DNA of 32,263 nucleotides from RGIG8244 sp045592785 (lineage in GTDB: Bacteria > Verrucomicrobiota > Lentisphaeria > Victivallales > UBA1829): contig JAZNVL010000032.1 of NCBI GenBank assembly GCA_045592785.1, positions 1 through 32,263 on the forward strand. The letters are read 5' to 3'. This document shows positions 7,971 to 15,735 of the stretch, one piece after another. Position 1 is the first letter of the stretch. Every line of letters starts with the position of its first letter. Position numbers and translations under genes: made by a program. Under the pieces are notes generated by a model. That model did not search any database, had not been told where the DNA came from, and saw nothing but the letters and a program-made list of their open reading frames with translations.

Positions 7971-9245
7971 TCAAACTTTCGCCAACGCCTGATCGAAATC
8001 GGCGATGATGTCATCAATATTTTCGATCCCGACAGAAAGACGGATCAGGTCGGGGGAAACGCCCGCTGCTTCCAGTTCTTCTTCGGTCAACTGACGGTGT
8101 GTCATGCTGGCAGGGTGCAGAACACCGGTCCGGACATCCGCCACATGGACCACGATCGCCGCCAGTTTCAGGGAGTTCATTACGATCTCACCTGCCGCTT
8201 TGCCGCCCTTGACACCGAAGCAGAGAACCCCGCTGCCGCCGCGCAGATATTTTTTCGCCCGTTCGTATTCCGGGGAATCTTCCAGGAACGGATAGTTCAC
8301 CCAGGAGACTTTGGGATGATTCTTCAAATGCTGTGCCAGTTTCAGCGCGTTGGAACAATGACGGTCCATACGCACATGGAGCGTTTCCAGTCCGAGATTG
8401 CACAGGAACGCATTGAAGGGCATCATGGGAACGCCGATATCACGGACCCACTGTACGCGCATCTTGACCGAAGCGGGAGCATCCGGGAATGTTTCGGTGT
8501 AGATCAGACCATGATAGCTGGGATCCGGTTCCGTGAATTCCGGGAACTTGCCGTTATTCCAGTTGAATCCGCCTTTTTCCACCACGACACCACCCAGAGA
8601 GACCGCGTGACCATCAATGTATTTCGTGGCAGAGTGGACCACGAAGTCCGCGCCGTAGTCAAAGGGATTGCACAGGTAGGGGGAGGGGAAGGTGTTATCG
8701 GCGATCAGGGGCACGCCCAATTCCTTTGCCGCACCGGAGAATTGTTCGAAGTCCACCACGGTCAACGCCGGATTCGCCAGAACTTCAATGAAGATCGCAC
8801 GGGTCTTGTCGTTGCTCGCCGCAACGATCTCTTCCTTCGTGGCATTGGCAGAAACAAATGTCACATCCACGCCCATGCGTTTGATCCGTTCACTCAAAAG
8901 CGTGACCGTGCCGCCGTAAAGCGCACCGCTCGCCACCACATGAAATCCAGCCGGGCATACGTTCAGGATGGAAAGCAGGGTCGCGGTCTGACCGGCAGCC
9001 AGAGCCACCGCAGCCACCCCGCCTTCCATGGCGGCGATCTTCTTTTCGAAGGCATCCACCGTGGGGTTGGCAAGACGGGTATAGAAGAAGCCTTCCCGTT
9101 TCAGGTCAAAGAGGTCCGCCACGCCTTGCGCGTCATCATATTTATAAGTGGTACTCTGCACAATGGGCATTACGCGGGGATCCCCGTCTTTCGGATCATA
9201 CCCGGCTTGAATGCACTTTGTTTCGATTTTCCAGTTCTTGTCCAT
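7971..9245 (-). CDS. O-acetylhomoserine sulfhydrylase family, PLP enzyme
   Basis: A Cys/Met-metabolism PLP-dependent enzyme, most likely O-acetylhomoserine aminocarboxypropyltransferase (MetY). That enzyme makes homocysteine from O-acetylhomoserine and sulfide. The 424-residue product matches MetY length (about 425) rather than the shorter MetB/MetC. The PLP lysine is Lys208 in SATKYIDGH, and the motif YTRLANPTVDAFE is typical. The frame extends six codons further up, but GGAG lies 6 nt before the ATG at 9245 and no ribosome site precedes the earlier ATGs. Substrate choice between MetY and related gamma-synthases is inferred from length and motif style. The gene is within the operon between the Cdc123-like gene and folE. 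Confidence 0.9.
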   Translation of the reverse strand: MDKNWKIETKCIQAGYDPKDGDPRVMPIVQSTTYKYDDAQGVADLFDLKREGFFYTRLANPTVDAFEKKIAAMEGGVAAVALAAGQTATLLSILNVCPAGFHVVASGALYGGTVTLLSERIKRMGVDVTFVSANATKEEIVAASNDKTRAIFIEVLANPALTVVDFEQFSGAAKELGVPLIADNTFPSPYLCNPFDYGADFVVHSATKYIDGHAVSLGGVVVEKGGFNWNNGKFPEFTEPDPSYHGLIYTETFPDAPASVKMRVQWVRDIGVPMMPFNAFLCNLGLETLHVRMDRHCSNALKLAQHLKNHPKVSWVNYPFLEDSPEYERAKKYLRGGSGVLCFGVKGGKAAGEIVMNSLKLAAIVVHVADVRTGVLHPASMTHRQLTEEELEAAGVSPDLIRLSVGIENIDDIIADFDQALAKV

Positions 9246-9276
9246 GTTTTTCTCCATATTCAAAAGGTTCTGTTAT

Positions 9277-9996
9277 TTACGGATTGACATTGATATCACC
9301 ACTGATCCGGTGGGGCGGGGGAACGATCTTGATCCCCGGGAAGACATTCCAGTTCTGTTTCCAGCTGTTCAGCATCAGGGGATCCGTGGGGGGACCGAAG
9401 GGATTCAGGTCCATGACCAGGATCCTGCCCGAAGAGGTGAAATAGACGTCCATGACGATATCATCAACGGGGAGCATCCACGCATTGTCTTCGATGAAAT
9501 GATGCGCCATATCCCAGTAATGTTCCTGCGTGCCCTGCAAACGGGCAAAATGGCGGATGAGCCAGTACTGACTCATGGCTTTCAGTTTGCGGTCCTTGAT
9601 GAACAGACGGAATTCACGCGCCACTTCGATCCGGCGGAAGGGACGTACACAAATTGCCGTGACATCGCCGTTTTTTGCGGCTTCCCGGACCTTGTGACTT
9701 TCCGTAAGGATACGCCATGCACTGCGTGCGGAGCGAACCGCACCCCGTTTGCTTTTGAAACGTTCGGTATCGGTGGGAGCAACGGTATCCACGCTCACAA
9801 AACGGTTGTAACCATATTGTTCCATTGCCCGTTCGAGACGGGGCAGAATGGAATCCAGAACATCGCCGCGGCTGTCGCCTTCCGCCAGAGACTGGATCTC
9901 ATTTTCCTGCAGATACACAAAACTTGCGGGGAGTGCATTGGCGGAAAAACGGGGATACCAGGCGGGCATTCCGTAGATGTCTTTTGCTTGTTCCAT
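9277..9996 (-). CDS. Cdc123/D123-like ATP-grasp protein
   Basis: A 239-residue protein whose C-terminal half matches the D123/Cdc123 family pattern. Residues about 128-145 read REFRLFIKDRKLKAMSQYW, comparable to the REFRxFVKxxKLxxISQR stretch. Near the end, VMDVYF, then VMDLNPFGPPTDPL, matches the family's V-x-D-x-Y and IDFNPFG-x-x-TD metal and nucleotide-binding segment. An upstream VDTVAPTDTERF segment fits the conserved SPRDxxW-like region. In eukaryotes Cdc123 assembles translation factor eIF2; bacteria lack eIF2, so the role here is unknown. It sits between the DUF1189-like gene and the metY-like gene, in an operon containing gltX, def and dtd, which is at least compatible with a translation-related role. 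Confidence 0.75.
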   Translation of the reverse strand: MEQAKDIYGMPAWYPRFSANALPASFVYLQENEIQSLAEGDSRGDVLDSILPRLERAMEQYGYNRFVSVDTVAPTDTERFKSKRGAVRSARSAWRILTESHKVREAAKNGDVTAICVRPFRRIEVAREFRLFIKDRKLKAMSQYWLIRHFARLQGTQEHYWDMAHHFIEDNAWMLPVDDIVMDVYFTSSGRILVMDLNPFGPPTDPLMLNSWKQNWNVFPGIKIVPPPHRISGDINVNP

Positions 9997-10017
9997 TATG
10001 TTGTCCTTCCTGACCGG

Positions 10018-11019
10018 TCAGAAATCATCGTCCGAAAGATCCGGTCTGTTCGATTGAGGATTGTAAGATTCAAATATTTTGTTGAATGCCAGTAATTGAT
10101 AAACGAAAAATACGATGAAGAACACCGTCTGATACGAAAGAATGTCGATGGAAAGGATCCGGTACAGTGTGCTGATGATCAAGGCGGGGAACGCCGCATA
10201 AATGGTGGCGGTAAGGATTGTTTTATACGGTATTTTTTTCGGCAGACCGGAGAACCGGAACGTCTGCGCCAGAGAGAAACACAAAAGAGAGAGGAGGAGC
10301 AGCAACAACGTTTCCGTCAGGAAAAACAATCCGCTCAAAAATACAGTGGTCAACACGGCTTGCGTTGCCAACAGCTTTTCGCCGATCCGGAATTCTTTCT
10401 TTTTGGCATCGGCTTTTCCGTCATCATCGTCATCATCGTCCGCAGGTGTCAATGCGGTCCGCACGGTTTTGGCAAGATCCGATTCTGTATAGAGTTTGTT
10501 CTGATCTTTTGTCAGTTTCTGCATCATGTCATCCGATGGCTTGCCGCCTGTCAGAACGGTGTAAAGCGCATCCGACGGAATGGAGATCATGCGGTACATT
10601 CCGGAGTCCGATTCCTGGAAATCTTTTGTCCAGAAAACGATCCCGGTGGGGAAATACAGGATCCCGCAGTCACCGCGCCGTTCCCGCAGATAATTGTCGG
10701 AGAAATCATTGAACGAAGCAAAATAATCGAACCGGAATACTTGGGTCAACTTGTATCCGCGGCTCTGTTTCGGATCCTTTTCCAGATAACAGGAGTCCGG
10801 CGTGATCACCAGATCCCCGGTCCGCTGGTAAAAACGGTGACAGGTCTCATGGATCGTTTTCCGGTTCAAAACGCAGGAGCCGATCGAAGTCAGGATGAGG
10901 CAGAAGAGAAGCAGAAGAAGCAAGTGCAGAAATGCTCTTCCGGGACCCCGTCCGGAAATCAATTTCGGGAACACAGAGGGACCCGAGCAGATGGCAAACA
11001 CTGTCTGGAAAAAATTCAT
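10018..11019 (-). CDS. DUF1189-like polytopic membrane protein
   Basis: A 333-residue integral membrane protein of unknown function. One hydrophobic helix lies near residues 31-48. An extracytoplasmic domain of about 170 residues follows, and then a cluster of about four helices between residues 215 and 320. A run of seven Asp codons (around residue 195) precedes a Lys-rich stretch. The layout (MNFF-x-T start, one helix, large outer domain, C-terminal helix cluster) resembles the DUF1189 family, but that assignment is tentative. Its ATG overlaps the stop of def as ATGA, so it is co-translated with def. The acidic C-terminus ends in Ser-Asp-Asp-Asp-Phe. Confidence 0.8.
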   Translation of the reverse strand: MNFFQTVFAICSGPSVFPKLISGRGPGRAFLHLLLLLLFCLILTSIGSCVLNRKTIHETCHRFYQRTGDLVITPDSCYLEKDPKQSRGYKLTQVFRFDYFASFNDFSDNYLRERRGDCGILYFPTGIVFWTKDFQESDSGMYRMISIPSDALYTVLTGGKPSDDMMQKLTKDQNKLYTESDLAKTVRTALTPADDDDDDDGKADAKKKEFRIGEKLLATQAVLTTVFLSGLFFLTETLLLLLLSLLCFSLAQTFRFSGLPKKIPYKTILTATIYAAFPALIISTLYRILSIDILSYQTVFFIVFFVYQLLAFNKIFESYNPQSNRPDLSDDDF

Positions 11020-11609
11020 ACCCGTCTTCTGACCTTGAAATTCCGGAATCCGTTCTTTTTGATCTGTTTTTCCACGGCATTGCGGATCTTGCTGTAGGAT
11101 TCTTCTTCCGCACGTTCCACAAAAACGATCCCTTCCAGATGGTCCAGTTCATGCTGGATCACCCGGGCAAGCATACCGCCACATTCCAGGGTGAATTCGC
11201 TGCCGTCAAGCAACTGACTTTTCAGCGTGACTTTACAGCTGCGGACTACATCCGCGTAAAGTTTCGGCACGCTCAAACAACCTTCATTGTAAGAGCAGAC
11301 ATCGTCCGAAAAAGCCACGATCTCCGGATTGATCAGCGTGATCGGCATCTTGGGATACAATTCCTTTTCGCCCGGCGTTTCCAGGGGCAGGGGATTGCCG
11401 TCATCGTCTTCCGGCGCATCCACATGGATCACCACGATCTTGGAAGCCAGTCCGATCTGATTTCCGGCGAGCCCGATCCCGTTGGTACGGTACATCATTT
11501 CGATCATGGCTTTGGAGAGTTCTCTTGTTTCGTCCGTGATCTCTTCGATGGGTTTGGCTTTGGTCGCCAGCACCGGATCACCCAGATAACGCATCTTCAA
11601 CGGTTTCAA
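11016..11609 (-). CDS. def: Peptide deformylase
   Basis: Removes the N-formyl group from nascent proteins, using a metal (usually Fe2+) in the cytosol. All three motifs are found: motif I GIGLAGNQIG (44-53, a variant of GxGLAAxQ with the key Gln51 kept), motif II EGCLSVP with ligand Cys111, and motif III QHELDH with ligands His153 and His157 and catalytic Glu154. At 197 residues it is slightly longer than E. coli Def because of an acidic insertion at about 66-82. It overlaps gltX upstream and the DUF1189-like gene downstream, each by four bases (ATGA). Confidence 0.96.
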   Translation of the reverse strand: MKPLKMRYLGDPVLATKAKPIEEITDETRELSKAMIEMMYRTNGIGLAGNQIGLASKIVVIHVDAPEDDDGNPLPLETPGEKELYPKMPITLINPEIVAFSDDVCSYNEGCLSVPKLYADVVRSCKVTLKSQLLDGSEFTLECGGMLARVIQHELDHLEGIVFVERAEEESYSKIRNAVEKQIKKNGFRNFKVRRRV

Positions 11610-13207
11610 TTTGCAGCTCCTCCCAATTCAGCAATGGCGCGATCCATACGGGTAAGCGTTTCTTCTCTGCCCAGGATCACCACGGTTTCGTACATGTCTG
11701 CACCCACTGCGATCCCGGTCAATGCCACGCGCAACGGCTGATTCAATGCGAATTGTTTGAGTTCCAGTTTCGCTTCCACATCACGCAATGCGGTCTCAAT
11801 GTGTGCCGCATCAAATTCAGTCAAAGATGCCAGAACCGATTTCAATTCCGCCAATGCGGGGAAAAGTTCCGGACGGGAAAGATTCTTCTTCACCGCCTTC
11901 GCATCAAATTCAAAGTCGTTACGGAAGAAATAACCCCAGGCGGCAATATCGGTCAGTGTCTTCGTACGGGACTGCATAAGCAGTGCCGCTTTCCGGAATA
12001 CGGTTTCATCCACACCGGGGAACAGCCCCTGTTTTTCTGCGAAATTACGCACCAGAGTCACAAAGTCATCCGCCGCCAGTTCCGCAAGATACAGCCCGTT
12101 CATATTGGAAAGCTTTGCCAGGTCCAGCTGTGCCGGGGAACGCTGGGCTTTTTCAATGAGGAACGCTTCCACGATCTCTTCCCGAGACATCTTTTCCCGG
12201 TTGTCGCCGGGAGACCAGCCCAGGAGCGAAAGGTAATTGAACAGAGCTTCGGAAAGATAACCTTTTTCACGGTAATCACCCACGAAAGCATCGCCGTCCC
12301 GTTTGCTGTAAGGTTTGCCCTGTGCATTCACCAGCATGGGCAGATGCGCGTAAATGGGCGGTTCCGCTCCCAGAAGCTGGAAGAGGAACAGGTGACGGAA
12401 CGTATTTTCCACATGGTCATCCCCGCGGACGATGTGCGTCACACCCTGTGTGATGTCGTCGCAGACATTCGCCAGATGGAATACCGGGCTGCCGTCGGAA
12501 CGGATCACGATGAAGTCACGCATGCTGTCGATGGGTTTCGCCATTTCGCCTTTCACCAGGTCCTGATAAAAGACTTCCCGGCGGATGAAACAGAGTTTCG
12601 CGGCACCGGTGATCTCTTTCGGCGTGACCGTGTTGAGGATCTCCGGGAGCGTGGTGTCGTCAAGCGTAAAAATTACAGTCCCGTCTGCCGCTTTCACCTG
12701 CAAACCGTAGAACCCGGCGAGACAGTATTGGTTATCCACCACCTTGCCTTTTCCGCCCACGGTACGGTACGTCAAACCTGCGCGTGAGATCTCCAGAACG
12801 GTTTCCGGAGCCAGATCAATTTCCGCCGCACCCGTTTCCCGGACGAAAGGATATGCGCTGCAATCCCAGGGGATCCGGAAATACATGGGGGACTTTTCAT
12901 TTTCCGGATCCAGCAGATAAGCGTGTCCGGCATTCTGAATATTTTTTGCGGCTTCCAGATGAACCGGAAGCTGTTTGGTCTGATACATGGGTTCCCCGTC
13001 GTAATCCAGTCCCAGCCATTCCATACATTCCAGAAGGGTATCGATTGCTTCCTTTGTGGAGCGTTCCAGGTCGGTATCTTCGATACGGAGCAGGAATTTA
13101 CCTTTGGAATGACGTGCAAACAGCCAGTTGAAGATGGCGGTCCGAATGTTTCCAATGTGCACCTGTCCGGTGGGGGAGGGCGCAAAACGGGCAATGACTT
13201 CTTTCAT
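11606..13207 (-). CDS. gltX: Glutamyl-tRNA synthetase
   Basis: Class I aminoacyl-tRNA synthetase charging tRNA with glutamate. The HIGH-type motif is HIGN at 17-20, in FAPSPTGQVHIGN, and the KMSKS-type loop is SKRDG at 301-305. LRIEDTDLERS at 40-50 binds substrate. At 533 residues it is some 60 longer than E. coli GltX. The excess falls between residues about 100 and 230, before DFIVIRSDGSPVFHLANV, and this region lacks the Cys pattern of the zinc knob found in many GltX. No gatCAB genes are visible, so whether it is discriminating or also charges tRNA-Gln cannot be told. It follows the tolC-like gene by 24 nt and overlaps def. Confidence 0.95.
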   Translation of the reverse strand: MKEVIARFAPSPTGQVHIGNIRTAIFNWLFARHSKGKFLLRIEDTDLERSTKEAIDTLLECMEWLGLDYDGEPMYQTKQLPVHLEAAKNIQNAGHAYLLDPENEKSPMYFRIPWDCSAYPFVRETGAAEIDLAPETVLEISRAGLTYRTVGGKGKVVDNQYCLAGFYGLQVKAADGTVIFTLDDTTLPEILNTVTPKEITGAAKLCFIRREVFYQDLVKGEMAKPIDSMRDFIVIRSDGSPVFHLANVCDDITQGVTHIVRGDDHVENTFRHLFLFQLLGAEPPIYAHLPMLVNAQGKPYSKRDGDAFVGDYREKGYLSEALFNYLSLLGWSPGDNREKMSREEIVEAFLIEKAQRSPAQLDLAKLSNMNGLYLAELAADDFVTLVRNFAEKQGLFPGVDETVFRKAALLMQSRTKTLTDIAAWGYFFRNDFEFDAKAVKKNLSRPELFPALAELKSVLASLTEFDAAHIETALRDVEAKLELKQFALNQPLRVALTGIAVGADMYETVVILGREETLTRMDRAIAELGGAAN

Positions 13208-13231
13208 AGCAGATGGACTTTCTTTCTGATC

Positions 13232-14623
13232 TTATTGAGCGTCGGTGGCAGCTTTCAGCTGTGCCTTTGCATTGTGCATGTTAATGACGGCGTTGGCGAG
13301 AGCGGTTTCCGCATTCACCAGGTCATACTGTGCTTCGTTCAAACGGGTGATACCTTTGCTGCCGGCATTGTATTCTTCATTCACCAGGTCACGCATCTTG
13401 CGCACGATTTCCAGATTCTTCTGGTTCAACTTCACCTGTTTCAGACTGGTGATGTAGTTATCATACGCAGAACGCACTTCCTGGATCACGTTGATCCATG
13501 CCGACGCGACAGTGAAGTCGGCTGCGGTCATGTTGGCTTCCGCCTGACGCATGGCAAGGTAAGTACGGCCGCCGGAGAAGATTTCCCAGTTGATATTCAT
13601 GCCGTAATTCAGAACGAATGCTCTGGAACGATCCCAGGTCTTGTAGTCGGAATTACGGTTGTAGGTGTCGTTGTGACCCATACCAAAGGTGAGCCCGACG
13701 GTGGGACCGAAGGAGGCGATGGAGGCGTAGTAGGAATACTTGTACGCTTCATACTGTTCACGATACGCTTTCAGGTCGGGACGGTTCGCCAGTGCGGCAT
13801 CCAGATAAACGTTGATATCGGAAAGCATTTCGCCATCCGCAGAGGGCATTTTGGAGAACTGGACGGTGGAAGGGATATCCCCTTCGGTCAAGCCCATGAG
13901 CGCGGCGAGAGAATACTTGGCAACGACATAGGAATACTGCGCGTTGTAAAGATTGCTTTCTGCACTGTTGTATTTTGTTTTGAAGTTCAGCACGTCGGAA
14001 AGGGGGGATGCCCCGACCGCGAATTTCAATTCCGTTTCTTTCAGCAGTGCGCGCTGGAATTTCATGTTTTCCTGCGCGATATTGATCTGGGCACGGGCAA
14101 GAAGTACGTTGTTGTACGCATAAGCCACGTCGCGGACCAGCTGACGGCGGGCATCCTGTTCGGCGGCTTCCGTCTGTTTCCAGTTGTGTTTCGCACCGAG
14201 AACATTCATTTCACGCACGAAACTGTCAAACACGGTCAGGTTCACGGTGAGAGAGGGGACTGAAGTGATGCTGGAATATTTTCCGCCTTTCGTGTGCATG
14301 GTGTGATTGAAATTGTAACCCAGACTGTAAGATGCTGTCATCGTGGGCAGATAGTAGGTGTATGCGGAATAATACTGGGCACGGGCTGCCACGATAGCAA
14401 AGTATTTCGTGCGGAATGTCGGATTGTTCTGCAATGCAATATCCTGCGCCGTTTCCAGCGTAAGGAACTTCAATTCAGGGGAAAGCGTCTGCTGTTCCGA
14501 TTCCTGGATCGTGGAATATGTGCTTTTGCTGACAGCCACCGGGGGCTTCGAATGGATACAGGCACTGATCGGCAACAGAGCAGCACAAAGGATCCCTGCG
14601 TACAGAAGATTTGTTTTCTTCAT
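13232..14623 (-). CDS. TolC-family outer-membrane efflux lipoprotein
   Basis: Outer-membrane channel component of a type I secretion or efflux system. The N-terminus (MKKTNLLYAGILCAALL) is a signal peptide ending in a lipobox, ISAC, so the protein is probably lipid-anchored like OprM. Two long repeats of the TolC helix pattern follow, with ALQNNPTFRTKYF near the start and RPDLKAYREQYEAYK in mid-protein, and Ala/Asn/Gln-rich coiled helices at the end. Starting at ATG 14623 gives 463 residues. A GTG three codons earlier is open, but GAGGTG is correctly spaced for the ATG. It is the first gene of the 11-gene minus-strand run. No inner-membrane pump or adaptor gene lies nearby. Confidence 0.92.
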   Translation of the reverse strand: MKKTNLLYAGILCAALLPISACIHSKPPVAVSKSTYSTIQESEQQTLSPELKFLTLETAQDIALQNNPTFRTKYFAIVAARAQYYSAYTYYLPTMTASYSLGYNFNHTMHTKGGKYSSITSVPSLTVNLTVFDSFVREMNVLGAKHNWKQTEAAEQDARRQLVRDVAYAYNNVLLARAQINIAQENMKFQRALLKETELKFAVGASPLSDVLNFKTKYNSAESNLYNAQYSYVVAKYSLAALMGLTEGDIPSTVQFSKMPSADGEMLSDINVYLDAALANRPDLKAYREQYEAYKYSYYASIASFGPTVGLTFGMGHNDTYNRNSDYKTWDRSRAFVLNYGMNINWEIFSGGRTYLAMRQAEANMTAADFTVASAWINVIQEVRSAYDNYITSLKQVKLNQKNLEIVRKMRDLVNEEYNAGSKGITRLNEAQYDLVNAETALANAVINMHNAKAQLKAATDAQ

Positions 14624-14681
14624 AGGTAACACCTCATCATTTCTATGTTATTTTTTTGCTTTTAAAATATATATAAACGTA

Positions 14682-14710
14682 AATATACACCCGGAAGAGC
14701 AAATATGCAA
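14682..14710 (-). promoter_or_regulatory. Promoter of the tolC-gltX-...-ispG operon
   Basis: On the minus strand TTGCAT (14705-14710) and TATATT (14682-14687) are separated by 17 bp, placing the start of transcription near 14675, about 50 nt before the tolC-like ATG. No convincing terminator or second promoter was seen down to ispG, so this may drive the entire run. Confidence 0.55.
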
Positions 14711-14731
14711 TCTGGGAAACGCCGAAAATAC

Positions 14732-14759
14732 AAAAAAAATATTTTTTTTACTTTTTTTT
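14732..14759. promoter_or_regulatory. Phased A/T tracts between divergent promoters
   Basis: An A8 tract (14732-14739) and T8 tracts (14742-14749 and 14752-14759) start exactly 10 bp apart, between the divergent promoters for tRNA-Val and the tolC operon. Such phasing predicts bent DNA or UP-element-like contacts with the RNA polymerase alpha subunit. Confidence 0.6.
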
Positions 14760-14769
14760 ACTTTCGGGC

Positions 14770-14797
14770 TTGACAAATGAACATTCCGGTGTATATT
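14770..14797 (+). promoter_or_regulatory. Promoter of tRNA-Val
   Basis: TTGACA at 14770-14775 and TATATT at 14792-14797 with a 16-bp spacer. The predicted start is a few bases before the tRNA at 14812, and phased T tracts lie directly upstream. Confidence 0.7.
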
Positions 14798-14811
14798 AGT
14801 AACACGTTTCA

Positions 14812-14888
14812 GGGCGTATAGCTCAGTTGGTTAGAGCGCCACGTTGACATCGTGGAGGTCGTAGATTCGAGTTCTACTACGCCCACCA
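14812..14888 (+). tRNA. tRNA-Val (anticodon GAC)
   Basis: A complete cloverleaf: acceptor GGGCGTA with TACGCCC, D-arm GCTC/GAGC, anticodon stem CCACG/CGTGG around loop TTGACAT (anticodon GAC), variable loop AGGTC, and T-arm GTAGA/TCTAC around TTCGAGT. A73 and a genome-encoded CCA close it. It reads GUC (and probably GUU) valine codons. The GIY-YIG cassette begins directly after the CCA. Confidence 0.97.
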
Positions 14889-14906
14889 GTCTTCATCTCG
14901 GCAAAG

Positions 14907-14973
14907 CCGAGATTTCGCCTCGGCAAGCCAGTTGCGCAGCAAATGGATCGACGAGCGAACCCGGAGGGGAAGA
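14907..14973 (+). repeat. 67-bp direct repeat, copy A
   Basis: Identical over 67 bases to 15306-15372, and 399 bp (133 codons) upstream of it. Read in the same frame, it encodes the tail residues found after the GIY-YIG domain, then a stop at about 15001. The bases between the tRNA end and this repeat still resemble the end of the GIY-YIG domain (TTCATC, CGGCA, CCGAG), so it may be the remnant of a deleted earlier gene copy. It contains the hairpin GCCGAG/CTCGGC. Confidence 0.9.
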
Positions 14974-15042
14974 CTTCCGCGGCGTAATCTGCGAAGCAGA
15001 TGAAGCCGGGCAATACGGCATAGCACCACCTCAAACATTATT

Positions 15043-15735
15043 ATGAAAGATCCCGGCTCGATGTCTAACTTCCATTACGTTTACATTCTCGTTGACGAAG
15101 CAACCGGAACCCATTTCTACATTGGCTGTACCGAAGACTTAAAATCCCGTTTGGAAAAACACAACAAAGGCGATGTTCCTCACACATCCAAATACAAACC
15201 GTGGCGCATCAAAAACGCCATTGCTTTTGAAAACAGAGAAAAAGCCTACGCCTTTGAATCCTACTTGAAAACCCATTGCGGCAGAGCATTCATCAAGCGG
15301 CATTTCCGAGATTTCGCCTCGGCAAGCCAGTTGCGCAGCAAATGGATCGACGAGCGAACCCGGAGGGGAAGAGCGAAGCACGAAGACGGCAACGGGGAAG
15401 ACTGCCTCTTTCGCTCCAGCTTACCTGATAGATCCGTGTGTCGGGCTGAATGTTTTCATTTCACGATTTTCTCAATCGTAATAATAATCGAAGGGATTTT
15501 CCGATTTTTTTGCGTATGTGGCATCGTATTTTTTATTCATGACTGCTGTATCCATTCCCCCGACATGCCCATCCACATAACCCATATTGACCGATTTGCT
15601 GTGGCGACCGACGAAAAGGTCGCTCTTGATCTTATTGACATCCCCGTACTGCCATACCCATTTCCAGCGGTCTTCGCCCAAAACTTTCCGGCATCCCGGA
15701 TTCCTGTGGGCAAGTTCCGCGATCCCGCCGACTGA
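15043..15735 (+). CDS. GIY-YIG nuclease domain protein with abnormal C-terminal extension
   Basis: Small single-domain GIY-YIG endonuclease family protein (the UvrC/Slx1-like fold), probably a metal-dependent DNA nuclease of unknown target. Counting from the ATG at 15061, VYI and YIG form the signature, Arg in LKSRLEKHN and Glu in FESYLK are the expected catalytic residues, and the domain ends near HCGRAFIKRHF (about 15305). ATGs at 15043 and 15061 are both possible; neither has a good ribosome site. After the domain comes the 67-bp repeat, then more than 110 residues of unlikely sequence, the last 264 nt antisense to the prepilin gene at 15472-16239. Compared with repeat copy A, about 17 nt are missing just after the repeat, which shifts the frame past the stop. 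The extension is therefore probably an accident. Confidence 0.7.
   Translation: MKDPGSMSNFHYVYILVDEATGTHFYIGCTEDLKSRLEKHNKGDVPHTSKYKPWRIKNAIAFENREKAYAFESYLKTHCGRAFIKRHFRDFASASQLRSKWIDERTRRGRAKHEDGNGEDCLFRSSLPDRSVCRAECFHFTIFSIVIIIEGIFRFFCVCGIVFFIHDCCIHSPDMPIHITHIDRFAVATDEKVALDLIDIPVLPYPFPAVFAQNFPASRIPVGKFRDPAD
15306..15372 (+). repeat. 67-bp direct repeat, copy B
   Basis: Second copy of the repeat at 14907-14973, located immediately behind the GIY-YIG domain and in the same reading frame. Homology resumes after a gap: GCGAAGCA here at 15373 matches GCGAAGCA at 14991 in copy A, leaving a net loss of about 17 nt. Confidence 0.9.

Noticed and set aside
14852..15046. 64-codon ORF overlapping tRNA-Val
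   Set aside because: It begins inside the tRNA, is in a different frame from the conserved repeat coding frame, and has no ribosome site.
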